A DNA stretch of 64,000 bases from Vigna angularis (Eukaryota > Streptophyta > Magnoliopsida > Fabales > Fabaceae): assembly GCF_016808095.1 (NCBI RefSeq), contig NC_068971.1, forward strand, positions 6,336,501 through 6,400,500. Reading direction: 5' to 3'. Below, piece after piece: positions 24,326-40,693 of this stretch (the first letter of the stretch is position 1; each line of letters begins with the position of its first letter). Both the position numbers and the translations under genes were made by a program. Under the pieces are notes generated by a model. It ran no database searches and was not told the origin of the DNA. It worked only from the letters and a program-made list of their open reading frames with translations.

Positions 24326-26609
24326 TTTTATTATTTTGAATTAATAAGCATAATACGTTGCATCCACTGAAGAAAAACAAAAATGTAACCAATAAAATAT
24401 TTTTTAAAACAAAATAACAATTTTATTTTTTGAATCATAATTTTATCAATTATCGTTATTAAGATATTTTTATTGAAATTATAGACATTATTAATTACTA
24501 GAGAAAACACGTAGGCTATACACATGCGTTCACAAATTTTTATGATAATAATAAAAAAGTAAATTTGTTATTATTATTATAATTATAAAATTAAAATAAT
24601 TTTTGTAACTTTATTGTGAATAGTTTTTTGTTTATTTTGTATGAAATTTTATAATTAAAAAATATTAATTTTAAAAAACGATTAAATCGAAAAAAATTTA
24701 AAAAATGTCACTTAAAAAATAAAATTAATAAAATAATTATTTTAATTTTAAAAAATATTTATTTGAAATTAAAATTAGAAAACAAATGTGAATGCTTAAT
24801 TAATAACACTATACACACCTTTCCATTACAAAACTTGTAGTGAAGTATTTGTGTTTTTCTTATAAGTATGGAGGTCAATTCATATAATCATCTCCATATC
24901 TAATTTTTAATTTATTATTTTTGGTGTAACTTTATCTTTACTAATTTTTGTTATTTCAACTTTTGTTTTTCTATATTAATTAATTAATGAAGTATACAAT
25001 TAGAAAACAATTAATATGGTCTTAAATTTTGACAGCAACAAATACAAAAAAATCCATCAACAAAATAGAATAGCCAATAGTTTAATTTTAGAAAGAAGAA
25101 GGGAGAGAAGTGCACGTAAAGGGAAAGAAGATTTGACCAAAAGACCTTTTTACCTTACTTATGGAGGTGCAGGAAGAAATATGAAAGCGTAGGAGGCAGT
25201 GTGCTTCTGCACACTACTTAATGAAAATGGGCTACTAGTCAGGCAATTTCTTTCTGCACCCCATATTTTCCATAAGCAATCTTATAAAATGGTTAACATA
25301 CCAAACTGTTCCTGAAAGTGTTTATAATCCAATTTTTTTTATCTGCAACTAATGATTTTAAGTAGACTCGTCTATTTAATTATTATATTTCATTAATAAG
25401 ATTTCAGTTTAATATTTTTGTTAAAATTTATAAGAGATATTAATGTATGATTGAGGAAATTGAAAATACATTTTCTTAAATGCACTTAAATAAAAGAGAA
25501 TAATTAATTGAACTAAAACCTCATTTCCCACGAGTGCAATTTATATATTGTGTAAAATTGTCAAGAGAGCGTGCAACCCACGAATCTTCTTCTTATTGCC
25601 AAATCGCACCCTCGTTTCCCACGCTCACCATTTCGATTTATCAAAATTGTATACTCTAAAACGAGAAGGAATAGAATTTCATATGTAGTTAGTATAAGGT
25701 TTTTATTACATGATAAATTAATTAATATAAAAATTTCATATATAATACTCTAAAATTAAATATTAGCATAGTGGGTGGGTATTGTGTATTGTGGCATATC
25801 TCAGATGTGATTAAAAAGAAAATGGTTATAATTTTTACATTTTAAATATAATCATCAATCGATTTCTAAACTCATTATCACTCATTTTCTATTAAATGAA
25901 TTTTGTTACTTTCAATGCGTTACCCACTCTGCGAACATCTGGTTGATTTTCAATCAGCTTTGAAAAATCTTGCTATATAAAACGCACCGTTTGAACAAAG
26001 CTGTTGGTTTTTTAATTAATCATTTACTTTTAGTCATTTTCAAACGGCTTCGGAAAGAAATAAAATATAATCGATTTTCAAAACAAATATTTAAAAATTA
26101 ACCAAAGTCTATTCAAAATGTTGACTTCGCCTTCAAGTTGTTACACTGCCACAACGCCGCCATTACTATAATCAACATTGTATATAAAAAAGTTATTTTT
26201 AATTTATCCAAAATATACATTAATAATTTATAAATCATATTAAAATAGAAACCTAGCCTATAATGTAAATTTATAAATATAGAGCAATTTATCAATTAGA
26301 TTTTATTGTACTGAAAAAATAATCCCAAAATTGGCTTAGCATTACATTTCTCTTTTGAACTGGACAATTACGTGTCTCAAGAAAAAGTATTCTTTAATTA
26401 TTCTCTTAAATAAGTTTTTCAAAATAAAAAAAAAAATTAATCACACTTCTCTATTCATGTCTGAAAATTGAATGAGCAAAACAAATGAGAAGATAGACTA
26501 TATTATATAGCAAGAGTTATTTATTACATTTATTACAACAATTTTATTGCAAAGAGGAGAACAAGAATAGTTTAATGCGAATTATTTGACCATTGAATAT
26601 ATTAATTTC
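24326..26609. other. AT-rich intergenic DNA upstream of IPP isomerase
   Basis: Very AT-rich from 24326 to 25080. A stretch near 25040-25095 (AATCCATCAACAAAATAGAA) resembles 23815-23860 inside the nested element, so old repeat sequence extends here. The end of this interval should hold the promoter of the isomerase gene. No coding region supported. Confidence 0.45.
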
Positions 26610-26618
26610 TATAAATAT
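26610..26618 (+). promoter_or_regulatory. candidate TATA box of IPP isomerase gene
   Basis: TATAAATAT 90 bases upstream of the first ATG at 26700. This fits a transcription start near 26640-26650 and a short 5' UTR. Consensus and spacing are seen; function is inferred. Confidence 0.5.
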
Positions 26619-26699
26619 GTGGCATGAACATATGAAGTGATGTAATTAGTAAAAGTTTGTGGTGCGGTGCGTTTAAGGAAGAAATCGAAAATCGGAAAA

Positions 26700-30700
<4,001 letters not shown>

Positions 30701-32269
30701 AATCCAGAGAGGAGCTTGCTGCATCATGTAATGAAGGGTACCTGTATTCCCCAACCAATAAGAGTCAAAATAATAACCTATTTTCTAGAGAATTTCGGAG
30801 CAGTACCCCAATAGAAGTTGTTAGTCTTTTTTCTTATTTTCAATGATAGCCGGAACATTAAACTATAAGAATTTTTTGTTGCATATTTCGGATTTTGGGG
30901 TGCAGTGAAACACTCTGAATAAGTAAGATGGTTAGTGATATGAATCAAACATTATCGTGGTGTCGGTCGGCGTTTGTTAGTGGATATTTTGTTTACATTT
31001 TAAACGTTTCAATGATTAACGATCGTATCTCTCCAAAACTGAGGATCGGAAAATCCCACTATGACGTGTGGTGCTACAGAAACACGGATCCAGATTGCGA
31101 TTCTCCGTTCACAGCGAAGCATGAGTTGCACTGCACTTCTACTTATATATGCATTAATACATTAGTTTTAACTTATGTAAAAAAACTTCATCTGTTCATC
31201 TCCAAGTTTAAACGGAATCAATCAATATAACAAGTGTAAGTATAAATAGGACCTTTTCTAACTAATTTATGGAAATTAAAAAAGTTAAGAATTTATTTAT
31301 TTCTTTTAAAATCAGCTTTAAAATTATTGTTGACTAATAATCAACATAGGAGAGTTTTTTAATAAGTATGAAAAATATTTGTTTTTTCAAAATCCATTGG
31401 AGACGGAATGTAAGAAATACATATAGTATTAGTTTTAATGAAAAATGTGAATTAGATTTTTCTTCAATAATGGCCCATTGATGACGTAGTCCACGCTTCT
31501 CATCTGTGATACTCGGTTGCGACTCGTGACGATGACGATAAGTCAAAAATATCAATAGCTTAGCAATTTTTTGAATTGAATGAAGTGGTTACGTTTGATA
31601 TTGAATTAACCAATTCTTTATACAAGACTTATAATTACGCACTGTTTTTTTAACCAATCCTTTTCCCCCTTTTATTTTCTTATACCTCTTTATTCAGTCA
31701 TTTATTTAAATATGACCTTGTTTCACAAATAATTGTTTCATTACGACTTTATTAATTAAAAATAAACAAGTTGACTTCTATATTATTACAAGCGTGAGCT
31801 TTTATATTGTCATTGTAATATTTTTTCTACACATAGTCAAATTCATTACAAAACTTGATAAATCATTTGTGGTAATTTATAATGTTTTCATATTTTTCTT
31901 ACATTATAATGTTACATGTGGTAAATACGAACATTTTATATTGGAGGAACTTTAATTGTATTTTATAGGATTTCTGATTAGTTTATAATATAAAACGTAG
32001 AAATATCTTTTTTAAAATATTTTTTTTTTCATTCATAAATAGAACGAATAAAGAAAAGGAAAAGTCAATGAAGAGATAGTCATAATTATATTATATTTAT
32101 ATATAAGGTAGTAGAATTAAAATGGAAATATTTATATTTATTTACTCATATGGTTATATTTACTCATTTGGTTAAGACTTAAGATCCCTTTCACAAGTCA
32201 GAGGCAATTGAGTTGATAATATTATGATTTTTCATTTTCACGCACTATCAACTATCAAATATATTTGCA
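30701..32269. other. intergenic, no gene recognised
   Basis: The first 200 bases probably hold the isomerase 3' UTR. The open frame at 30928-31230 has no recognisable domain and is probably chance. The remainder is AT-rich and ends in the promoter of the RraA-like gene. No repeat structure is evident. Confidence 0.45.
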
Positions 32270-32360
32270 GTGAGTGGGAAGACAAGAATATCTCAACGCT
32301 TTAACTCCTTCCGCGTTTTCATTCTCGCCTCTTTCCAGCTTCAGATCTATTTCTCCGTCG

Positions 32361-33586
32361 GTATGTCTCTTCATTTTCCGATTCCTTCTCACTCGCAAAT
32401 CGCTATTGATTCTCGAATCCTTTTTCTCGCTCTCTCTCTCTCTCTCTCTTTTTATAATACCTATTCAAATCGTTACTTGATTCGTGTTTGATTTTGTTTT
32501 TGGAAGTTTTGAATTGGATGCTCAGGTCTAAGTGTTGATTCACTCTCTGTTTTTATTCTCCCTACGGTCTTCAGCTCTAATCCGCATTGATCCCGCTGTG
32601 TTTGATTTCGGCTTATTGCTAATTAACTAGTTTGTTTTTAGTTTATTAACTCTTTGATTTTCTCTCTAGGTTTGATTGCTAATGTTAAGGTCTTGTGTGG
32701 CTGTTGGTTATTTTTTTTGTGAATTTTCCAATTTAGTTTCGATTGGAGAATGAATTTTGTGATGAACTCCACAGAGATATCAATTACTTGATTACACAGA
32801 TTTTTTATGGCTTTATATGTAAACGCAAGCTTGGCTGGTAGACTTGCATTTACCTATGCATTAAGAGCAAATTGTTACCCAGTGCCTTTGTTCTCGGAAA
32901 CTAGTTTGCTTTGGATATTAGTTAAGGAATCAAATAGGAATTATGTTATTAGCAAATTATGACATAATATTGTTAAGATATCTTCATTTTGGACACTCAC
33001 CAGCAGGACTCCCTGTTCTGCTACTTTATTGAGGAGATTTTCTTGGGTCATGTTTGGATTAATTTCTCATTCAAAACTGATAGGAGAATAACAAGAAGGT
33101 AAAACGAATTAATCTTCTCTCTTAAGTTCAAGTTAGCATAAATATAAGTTAATTTGTAAAATTTTTCTCGTGTAGTTTCTCTAAAAACTGATTTGAACTA
33201 GTGCATAAAATAATTGTTGCTTGTGTGAGAAACTTAATTCATTTAACCTTTTTCATCTATAACAAGTTTATGTAAGTAGAGCTCCAATGAGTGTCTTGTG
33301 AGCACTGATTAAATTTTTTTAGTAAAAAACATTAAAATATTCTGATACATGCTTTTAATTACTTAAAAGTAGTGATTTCATGTTTTTCTGTCCTTTTTAT
33401 ATTATAAAAATTATTTTTCAATAAAAAGCAGTTGCCATGGTTAATTTAAAATAAGTTAAATCGAGTAGTGGTAGAGCCGGATCCATGACACCCGTTTGTC
33501 ATAATATTCGATTTCATTCGGTGAACCAGGATAGATTTCCATTTGTTCTACACTAATCTAACACATTTGATATATTTTTTTTCCAG
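32361..33586 (+). other. 5' UTR intron of the RraA-like gene
   Basis: Donor GTATGT at 32361 and acceptor TTTTTTTTCCAG ending at 33586 enclose 1226 bases with no coding content. It contains a CT microsatellite at about 32430-32452. Leader introns of this kind are common in plants and often raise expression. Inferred from splice signals alone. Confidence 0.6.
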
Positions 33587-33599
33587 GTTTTTCAAGTAA

Positions 33600-34100
33600 A
33601 TGGCCTTGGTTACTACCGCTGAAGTGTGTGATGCGAACCCGCAGTTAGTTTTGAGTGGGGAGCTTCGTGCCCTTCAGCCAATTTTTCAGATTTATGGTCG
33701 TCGACAGGTATTCTCTGGACCTATAGTTACCTTGAAGGTGTTTGAAGACAATGTTTTGGTTCGCGAGTTTCTTGAAGAGAAAGGCAACGGAAGAGTGCTA
33801 GTTGTTGATGGAGGAGGGAGTTTACGCTGTGCCATATTGGGTGGCAATCCTGTTGTACAAGCTCAAAACAATGGATGGGCCGGTATTATTGTCAATGGAT
33901 GTATAAGAGATGTGGATGAGATCAATGGTTGTGATATTGGGGTGAGAGCCCTAGCTTCCCATCCCATGAAAGCCAATAAGAAAGGCATGGGGGAAAAGCA
34001 TGTTCCCATAAATATTGCTGGGACAAGGATCTCTGATGGGGAATGGCTCTATGCAGACACTGATGGAATTCTGATCTCTCGAACAGAGCTGTCTGTTTGA
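33600..34100 (+). CDS. RraA-like protein, putative 4-hydroxy-4-methyl-2-oxoglutarate aldolase family
   Basis: A single coding exon of 166 residues (start ATG at 33600), the usual length of this family. The core reads VVDGGGSLRCAILGGN, then NNGWAGIIVNGCIRDVDEIN: the conserved glycines and the Arg-Asp followed two residues later by an acidic residue match the G..RD-x2-E/D signature of the metal-dependent HMG/CHA aldolases and of RraA. Bacterial RraA inhibits RNase E, but plant members are annotated as putative aldolases and their role is unclear. No signal peptide or membrane segment is seen, so a cytosolic protein is likely. A non-coding first exon appears to end at 32360 (CCGTCG before gtatgt) and the intron to end at 33586 (ttccag), 13 bases before the ATG, so the gene has a 1.2-kb 5' UTR intron. 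Confidence 0.9.
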   Translation: MALVTTAEVCDANPQLVLSGELRALQPIFQIYGRRQVFSGPIVTLKVFEDNVLVREFLEEKGNGRVLVVDGGGSLRCAILGGNPVVQAQNNGWAGIIVNGCIRDVDEINGCDIGVRALASHPMKANKKGMGEKHVPINIAGTRISDGEWLYADTDGILISRTELSV

Positions 34101-36360
34101 TTTCATTTCATGTAAGGACTACATTTATGTGACAGCACGACCTAGTGTAGTGCTTTTGGTATCTGTGCTCATGACCCAGCTCCTGTCTTCCACAAAATTA
34201 TAACCGATAAAATCCCCTTGATAATGAAAGTTGGTTGGAGTGTTTGTCCATTTCATACCAACATTATCTCTGTTTTTAATTGCTGTCACGAAAGCTTGTT
34301 TCCCCCCCCATAAATTAAGTTAATGGTTGTCTGTTTGGTGAGATTTAAGTACAAAGGTATATACATATCCATATTTTGACCAAATGATCTTATTGTACTC
34401 CGCTGTAAAATAATGTTCCGCTCTGGAGACCCGACTAAGCATGAAAGATTGGTATCTTTTGCTATAAATTTGGTAGGATATGTCTGTCATTGTCTCTTGT
34501 TTCCAAATTAATAACAAGCATGTTCCTCCCGCCCCCCTGAATTTCCATCTTAGTAATGATTATACTAAAACTCTTCTGAATCGGTTTGTTTGCTTACATA
34601 CAAAGTTTTGTCCTTTATAAAGTAAAACATAAGGATTAAGCTACGGATTTCTCATGTTGAAGGGTGGATTTGATGTTGAGTATGAGCCAACGTGATACTG
34701 CCTCTAACTACTTGGGCATGGACAAGGTCAATTAGGACCCTTTTCTGTAAGTTTGCAGCATTGCGTGATCTATGCAAATTAAATATTTAAATTTGACAGG
34801 CCATCATGGCCTGTGGGGATTATAATGAGTCGCTTGAGCCAATTTTTTATTCACTGCTCTGTCCTTTTACAGAGAGTCCCGATCCATTGTGATTTCTACA
34901 TCTGTAAAACTCCTTACCAGTTCATGTGCCTAATTCTTAACTCACACTGTGTGTGTGTGGGTCTAGAGTTCGTTGATCAATTGATAAATCTAATAAGTGA
35001 TTTCGCGGTCATATTAGAAAAGAAGGTATAAGACACCAATTGTCGACATGGTTTCAGACTGAAGCGAGTTATAATTTAAAAAAGTTCTCCCGAACAAAAT
35101 GAACCTGCGTTTGTATCAGATGAAAGGTCTTTATGTTTTTATGATGCACTAAAGAAAAAAGAAATCGTGTTGACAGACCAAATTAACTGCGTCTGTCCAT
35201 AACCTGCCTTCAACTCTTATTCTCCGCAGCCCTCAGAATAATCAATTTTCTTGGATGGTTGTTGTTTCTTTAAAAAAATGGGTTCGTTTTGTCCCGGGGT
35301 GTCATTGTTTCAAAGCTGTTGAACGGTGGAATTACACCAGACAGGCTGCCAATGGATGTATGCAGAGATAAAGTTAAATAGAAAGTGAACTTGAGTTGGA
35401 AAGATTAGTGCGGAGTGCTACTGTATGAGATTGCATGCAGATGTGGGAGAATGGATTTGTTGATAAGGAATTTGGTTTGTTGGGTTAGGCATGCGTGTCT
35501 GTAGCTTATACCCAGGCTGATATGCCACTGAAATATTCATTGTTTGAATTCTGAAACCCTGTTCTTCAAAAAGCTGTAGTTGACTTCTACGTGAAACATG
35601 GAAGAATGGTGTGTGCTACGAGAGAAGAGCTTTTCATCATTTGCATGAAAAAAAAATGTAGTATGTAGACCGGAGTGGTGTTAACATTGATTTTAACTGA
35701 AATTAATTTTATTTAAAATTGATTTGAAAGTAATGCTATTTATGTTTGGATGTTTTTATTGTTAAAGTAAGCTCTGATAATAAATCTTAGGATACTTTTT
35801 TTTAGGAAAATGTTATGTTGACAACCAATATTTGCTAACAATTTGACAACGTTTTGCATTGGCCAAATTTAATAAAAAGAAAATAGAGAGAGGTTATCAG
35901 ACTAAGGAGAAAATTGGAAGAAAAGTTTACAAGTTTAATATTTTGGTTTCGCGGTTTTCGTTTTCGTTTTTTCGCTCTCACCTCTACACTTCTTTCATCC
36001 CTTCTATCTTCTCTCTCGATCTAACATCTATCTTCTCTGTCGTTCTAACCCTAGTTGCGTTTTACCTTGTTCTGGGATTTGACCTTCACTTCTTTCATCT
36101 ATGTCGTTGTGTCATCTATTCTTGTATCTTTTTTCTTATTCGAAGTCTGGTGACGATTTGGGTGTCATGAATTTAATTCTTTTTACGTTGTGTGTTATAA
36201 TGAATAAAGGTGTTATATTGAAAAAAGAACGCAGAATATTAATAAGTATTTAAAATGTAGGCAATGGTTTCAGAAATGAATATAAGTTGTGGAATTTGTT
36301 GACCAAAAAACCATACAAGTAAATTTAAGGGTCATTACTGGTTGGGAGGTTATGTTTGGT
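34101..36360. other. intergenic, no gene recognised
   Basis: The first few hundred bases likely hold the RraA-like 3' UTR. The rest has no supported coding frame. Around 35805-35870 sequence with TTGACAACC and TTTGACAACG resembles ends of some plant DNA transposons, and 35930-36170 looks like a gene-leader fragment, so a degenerate element may begin here. Confidence 0.4.
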
Positions 36361-37040
36361 GACCCCAAGAAGTGGGGAAGAAGCCATTCTTATTGAGGGG
36401 ACCAAGTTGGACAAGTGCAGAGCTAATATGCAGAAAAAACATTGTGGTAATCGTTTATAGTGGCCTCGTAAACGATTACACGAGAGAAATCACTGTTTTG
36501 TATAGAAAGTTGAACTGAAGTAGTCAGTTGCGGTGTCCTGGGTGATCATTGGCAAAAACTGTTAATTTAAAGCACAAGTCCACTTGTATTTACTTGGTGT
36601 TGGTGTTTGACTGGTGGTAGAGGGTGGTAGGTGATGGGATGTGACCCCAAGAAGTGGGGAAGAAGTCATTCTTACTGAAGGGACCAAGTTGGAGAAGTGC
36701 ATGGCTAATCTACAGAAAAAACACTGTGGTAATCGTTTACAATGGCCTGGTAAACGATTACACGAGAGAAATCACTCTTTTGTACAGAAAGTTGAACTGA
36801 AGTAGTCAGCTGTGGTGTCATGGGTGATCATTGGCAAAAATTGTTACTTTCAGGCACAAGTCCACTTGTATTTACTTGGTGTTGGTGTTTCAATGGTGGT
36901 ACAGAGTGGTAAGTGATGGGAGGTGACCCCAAGAAGTGGAGAAGAAGCCATTCTTACTGACGGGACCAAGTTGAACAAGTGCAGAGCTAATCTGCAGAAA
37001 AAACACTGTGATAATCGTTTATAGGGTCCTTGTAATCGAT
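36361..37040. repeat. tandem repeat, about 282-bp unit, about 2.4 copies
   Basis: Units start at GACCCCAAGAAGTGG at 36361, 36643 and 36924, giving periods of 282 and 281 bases. Each unit contains a GTAATCGTTTA/TAAACGATTACA inverted pair. The third unit is cut after about 110 bases and runs into the next array, which carries the same palindrome. Confidence 0.85.
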
Positions 37041-38836
37041 TACAATGGCAAAAAAGGCCTAAACTTGATTACCATGACATAATTTGAAAGGTCTTTGAGT
37101 ATAGATTCCAACAAAACAAGAATCAACTTATTTGGAGTTCGGTGGAGAAACTTATGAGCAAAAGAACAAGCAAAGGTCAGAGTTGGCAAGAATATATGAA
37201 ACGCTAACTTGAAAGAATAAAATGTACCAACTCAGATGTCCAAAAATTACAAATTAGTAGTCATTGGAAAGATTTTTGAGTCTAGTTTCTAATAAAAAAA
37301 GAATCACATCATTTGGAGGTCGGTGGGAAAAGTTATCATTAAAATAGCCAGCAAAGGTCAAAGTTGACAGCATGTTATCTCACTCAAATTGCCTTTGGCT
37401 ACTTATGTGCGCACAGGTGGCTCCTGCAGCACAAGTTTTTGTACAAAACTAGACTTTTGTTCGTGTAATCGTTTACAAGGCTCTTGTAATCGATTACAAG
37501 GCACAAAATGGCCTGCACTTGTTTCAGCACTTGAACAAACTTAGTCTTGACACCAACATTGGGTCTTTCCTTCACCATGGACTGCCCAAACCCTAGTTTC
37601 CTCCCTCTACTCACACTTAAACACTAAAAACAACTCTCATCAACTGAAGAAATATGGAAACATAACGTAAAATGTCTTTGGCTACCTGTGTGCCCAACAC
37701 TAGCTCCTACAGCACAAGTTTTTGTACAAAACCAGATTTTTTTTCGTGTAATCGTTTACAGTGTCCTTGTAATTGATTACAGTGTCAAAAAAGGTGTAAA
37801 CTTGATTTCCAAGGCATAATTTGAAAGGTCTTTGAGTATAGATTCCAACAAAACAAGAATCAACTTATTTGGAGTTCGGTGGAGAAAGTTATGAGCAAAA
37901 GAACAAGCAAAGGTCAGAGTTGGCAAGAATATATGAAACGCTAACTTGAAAGAATAAACTGTACCAACTCAGATGTCCAAAAATTACAAATTAGTAGTCA
38001 TTGGAAAGATTTTTGAGTCTAGTTTCTAATAAAAAAAGAATCATATCATTTGGAGGTCGGTGGGAAAAGTTATCATTAAAATAGCCAACAAAGGTCAAAG
38101 TTGACAGCATGTTATCTCACTCAAATTGCCTTTGGCTACTTATGTGCGCACAGGTGGCTCCTGCAGCACAAGTTTTTGTACAAAACTAGACTTTTGTTCG
38201 TGTAATCGTTTACAAGGCTCTTGTAATCGATTACAAGGCACAAAATGGCCTGCACTTGTTTCAGCACTTGAACCAACTTGGTCTTGACACCAACATTGGG
38301 TCTTTCCTTCACCATGGACTGCCCAAACCCTAGTTTCCTCCCTCTACTCACACTTAAACACTAAAAATAACTCTCATCAATTGAAGAAATATGGAAAAAT
38401 AACGTAAAATGTCTTTGGCTACCTGTGTGCCCACAACTAGCTCCTACAGCACAAGTTTTTATACAAAACCAGATTTTTTTTCGTGTAATCGTTTACAGTG
38501 TCAAAAAAGGTGTAAACTTGATTTCCAAGGCATAATTTGAAAGGTCTTTGAGTCTAGATTCTAACAAAACAAGAATAAACTCATTTGGAGTTCGGTGAAG
38601 AAAGTTATGAGCAAAAGAACAAGCAAAGGTCATAGTTGGCAAGAATATATGAAATGCTAACTTGAAAGAATAAACTGTACCAACTCAGATGTCCAAAAAT
38701 TACAAATTAGTAGTCATTGGAAAGATTTTTGAGTCTAGTTTCTCATAAAAAAAGAATCACATCATGTGGAGGTCGGTGGGAAAAGTTATCAGTAAAATAG
38801 CTAGCAAAGGTCAAAGTTGACAGCATGTTATCTCAC
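37041..38836. repeat. tandem repeat, 737-bp unit, about 2.4 copies
   Basis: The segment beginning near AAAAAAGG at about 37048 recurs 737 bases later with few differences, and a third copy from about 38500 is partial, ending near 38836. The third copy also lacks about 25 bases around the TGTAATTGATTACA palindrome. Two identical-looking 71-codon minus-strand frames (37399-37614 and 38136-38351) arise from the repeat and are not genes. Each unit has copies of GTGTAATCGTTTACA and TGTAATCGATTACA. Confidence 0.85.
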
Positions 38837-39445
38837 CCAAGTTGCTCATCTCATAAACATTGTTTCTTTCCTCCATCATGGGGTGCCAAAACATCACTTC
38901 TCACCCTATACTCATACTTAAACAACAAAATCAAGTTAAAACCATGGGATTTATGCCAAAATATGAAAAAGTTTGACTATGGTCACCTAAGTTACCACAA
39001 TTGGTTCCTATAGTTCAAGTTTCTGTACAAAATCCAGATTTTGTCGTGTAATCGTTTACCAGGAACCTGTAAACGATTACAAGTCAATTTTTTGGTTCAA
39101 AAGTTTGTGGACTTCACCCAAGTTGCTCATCTCATAAACATTGTTCCTTTCCTCCATCATGGGTTGCCAAAACATGACTTCCCACCCTGTACTCACAAGT
39201 ATTGTTTCATTCATCCATCACATACATGAATACTCAATCAAAATAGCCACTTTATTTATTCACATTCCAAATAAAAGCTCATTTCACAATGACAATAAAA
39301 AAGGAATTCAATTAACATTAATAATAAGTACACAAGCAAAGATGCATATTTTATATCATTGAACAAAATAGGTTACATTACACAATTTGTTCATCTATTT
39401 ACAATGTTGTATTACATTCTTTTAACCAATCAATATATCACTCAT
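38837..39445. repeat. short related repeats next to the 737-bp array
   Basis: The phrase AAGTTGCTCATCTCATAAAC occurs at about 38840 and again at about 39120, followed each time by a similar 90-base segment with CCTCCATCATGGG. Between them is another TAATCGTTTACC/GTAAACGATTACA pair. This looks like a divergent continuation of the neighbouring array. Confidence 0.6.
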
Positions 39446-39448
39446 TTT

Positions 39449-39905
39449 TTATTCTAAACAATCCAACTCCAGGAGTCCTAAGTGCTCTACTCTTGTAACG
39501 CCTTCGTGATCCGACCCTACATACGTCTTCATAGGAGGTGGATTGGTGGACATGCCTCCTGGGGAAACAAATCCATTGTTCATGAAGGGTTCTGCACGAG
39601 GCACACTCTGTCCACCATCATCTTTATTTGTTCTTCTAGCTTTCTCATCCAACTCTGCCTCTAGGACAACAACCCTCCGTTTAAGTTCTGCAATTAGATT
39701 GTCTTGCTCGTCTAAAGCACGCATAAAACTTTCTCTGCATCAACGACAAACAAAATAAGCAAAAGGCCAAATCCCTAAAACGAAAACAACAAAAATTTTA
39801 GCACAAAAGGGAAAACCCAAAAGCCAAACAAAAAACGCAATGACGAAAAAGGAAGAATAACGCATTTACCTTGTTTGAAGGACCATGGTTACCGAAACTT
39901 GCCAT
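39449..39905 (-). pseudogene. unrecognised small coding fragment with coiled-coil segment, probably element-derived
   Basis: On the minus strand an exon-like piece begins with ATG at 39905 (MASFGNHGPSNK) and ends at 39870 before gtaaat. A second open frame runs from 39724 to 39449, with a Leu/Glu/Arg-rich helix (LIAELKRRVVVLEAELDEK) and then a Gly/Pro-rich stretch. The obvious splice joins the two in different frames, so either the model is wrong or the gene is broken. I do not recognise the family. Its place beside tandem arrays suggests a transposon-associated ORF rather than a host gene. Confidence 0.4.
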
Positions 39906-40693
39906 TTCGCACAATACCCTCAACAAAGAGGACGATGTTAAGCAAAACGAAGAGATGCAACAAAAACGTATAAGAAGAACGACAATCAAGATCGAGAGCG
40001 ACAACAAAGAGGGAGAATGAGAACGAGAACAAGAATGCAGAGAACATTGCTTTCTAATGAAATAGAACAAAAGACATATTTGGAATTTCGAAATTCTGAA
40101 ACCTCCTCAATTTTAACATCATTTCTTAAAACAAAAAATAAAATAGATACAAACTAATGAATTCATGACACGTGACTTTGTCAAAAAAGTGTTAAAAATT
40201 CGAATATCGCAATCCTTTTTTTTATCCAACATAAAAGTTATACAAAAGTTTCAACTCAATTAATTCGAAGATCCATAATCAATTTTTTATTTGAAACCAA
40301 ATATATAAAGAAAAATACTTACCATCATATAAATTAATATTGTAAGGTAATTACGAAGAATTTATGTGAAATCAATTCTGGGATATCGCCAAGCTAGAGA
40401 AGCTCTGAAGCTACTTTATTAGTTACAGACTTTGCTAAAAGCTGATCGTATGACATTGGTGAGCACGAAAGTGCTTCAATTCCACATGAATAGAAATTTT
40501 GGTATTACACATAATAATGATATATTCGGCCATAGGATTTTTAGCACAATGGCCGAAAGCTTATTTTCAGCGAACGCATGCAAATTGACACGACACTATC
40601 TTCATCTCATATAGATGACACGTATGCTGCATAATGCACCTGCATGCGTTTATCCTTATCTCTCCCTATGAAACTCCACTCCATCATCTTCCC
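39906..40693. other. intergenic, upstream of seipin
   Basis: Purine-rich leader-like sequence to about 40080, then AT-rich DNA. The last 200 bases should contain the seipin promoter and 5' UTR. No separate gene is supported. Confidence 0.4.

Noticed and set aside
37399..38351. Two near-identical 71-codon minus-strand ORFs (37399-37614 and 38136-38351)
   Set aside because: They are the same part of the 737-bp tandem repeat, have no domain, and their similarity is explained by the repeat itself.
36361..39200. CRISPR-like spaced palindromes
   Set aside because: The palindromes sit at fixed places inside long tandem units in plant nuclear DNA, not as short repeats separated by unique spacers.
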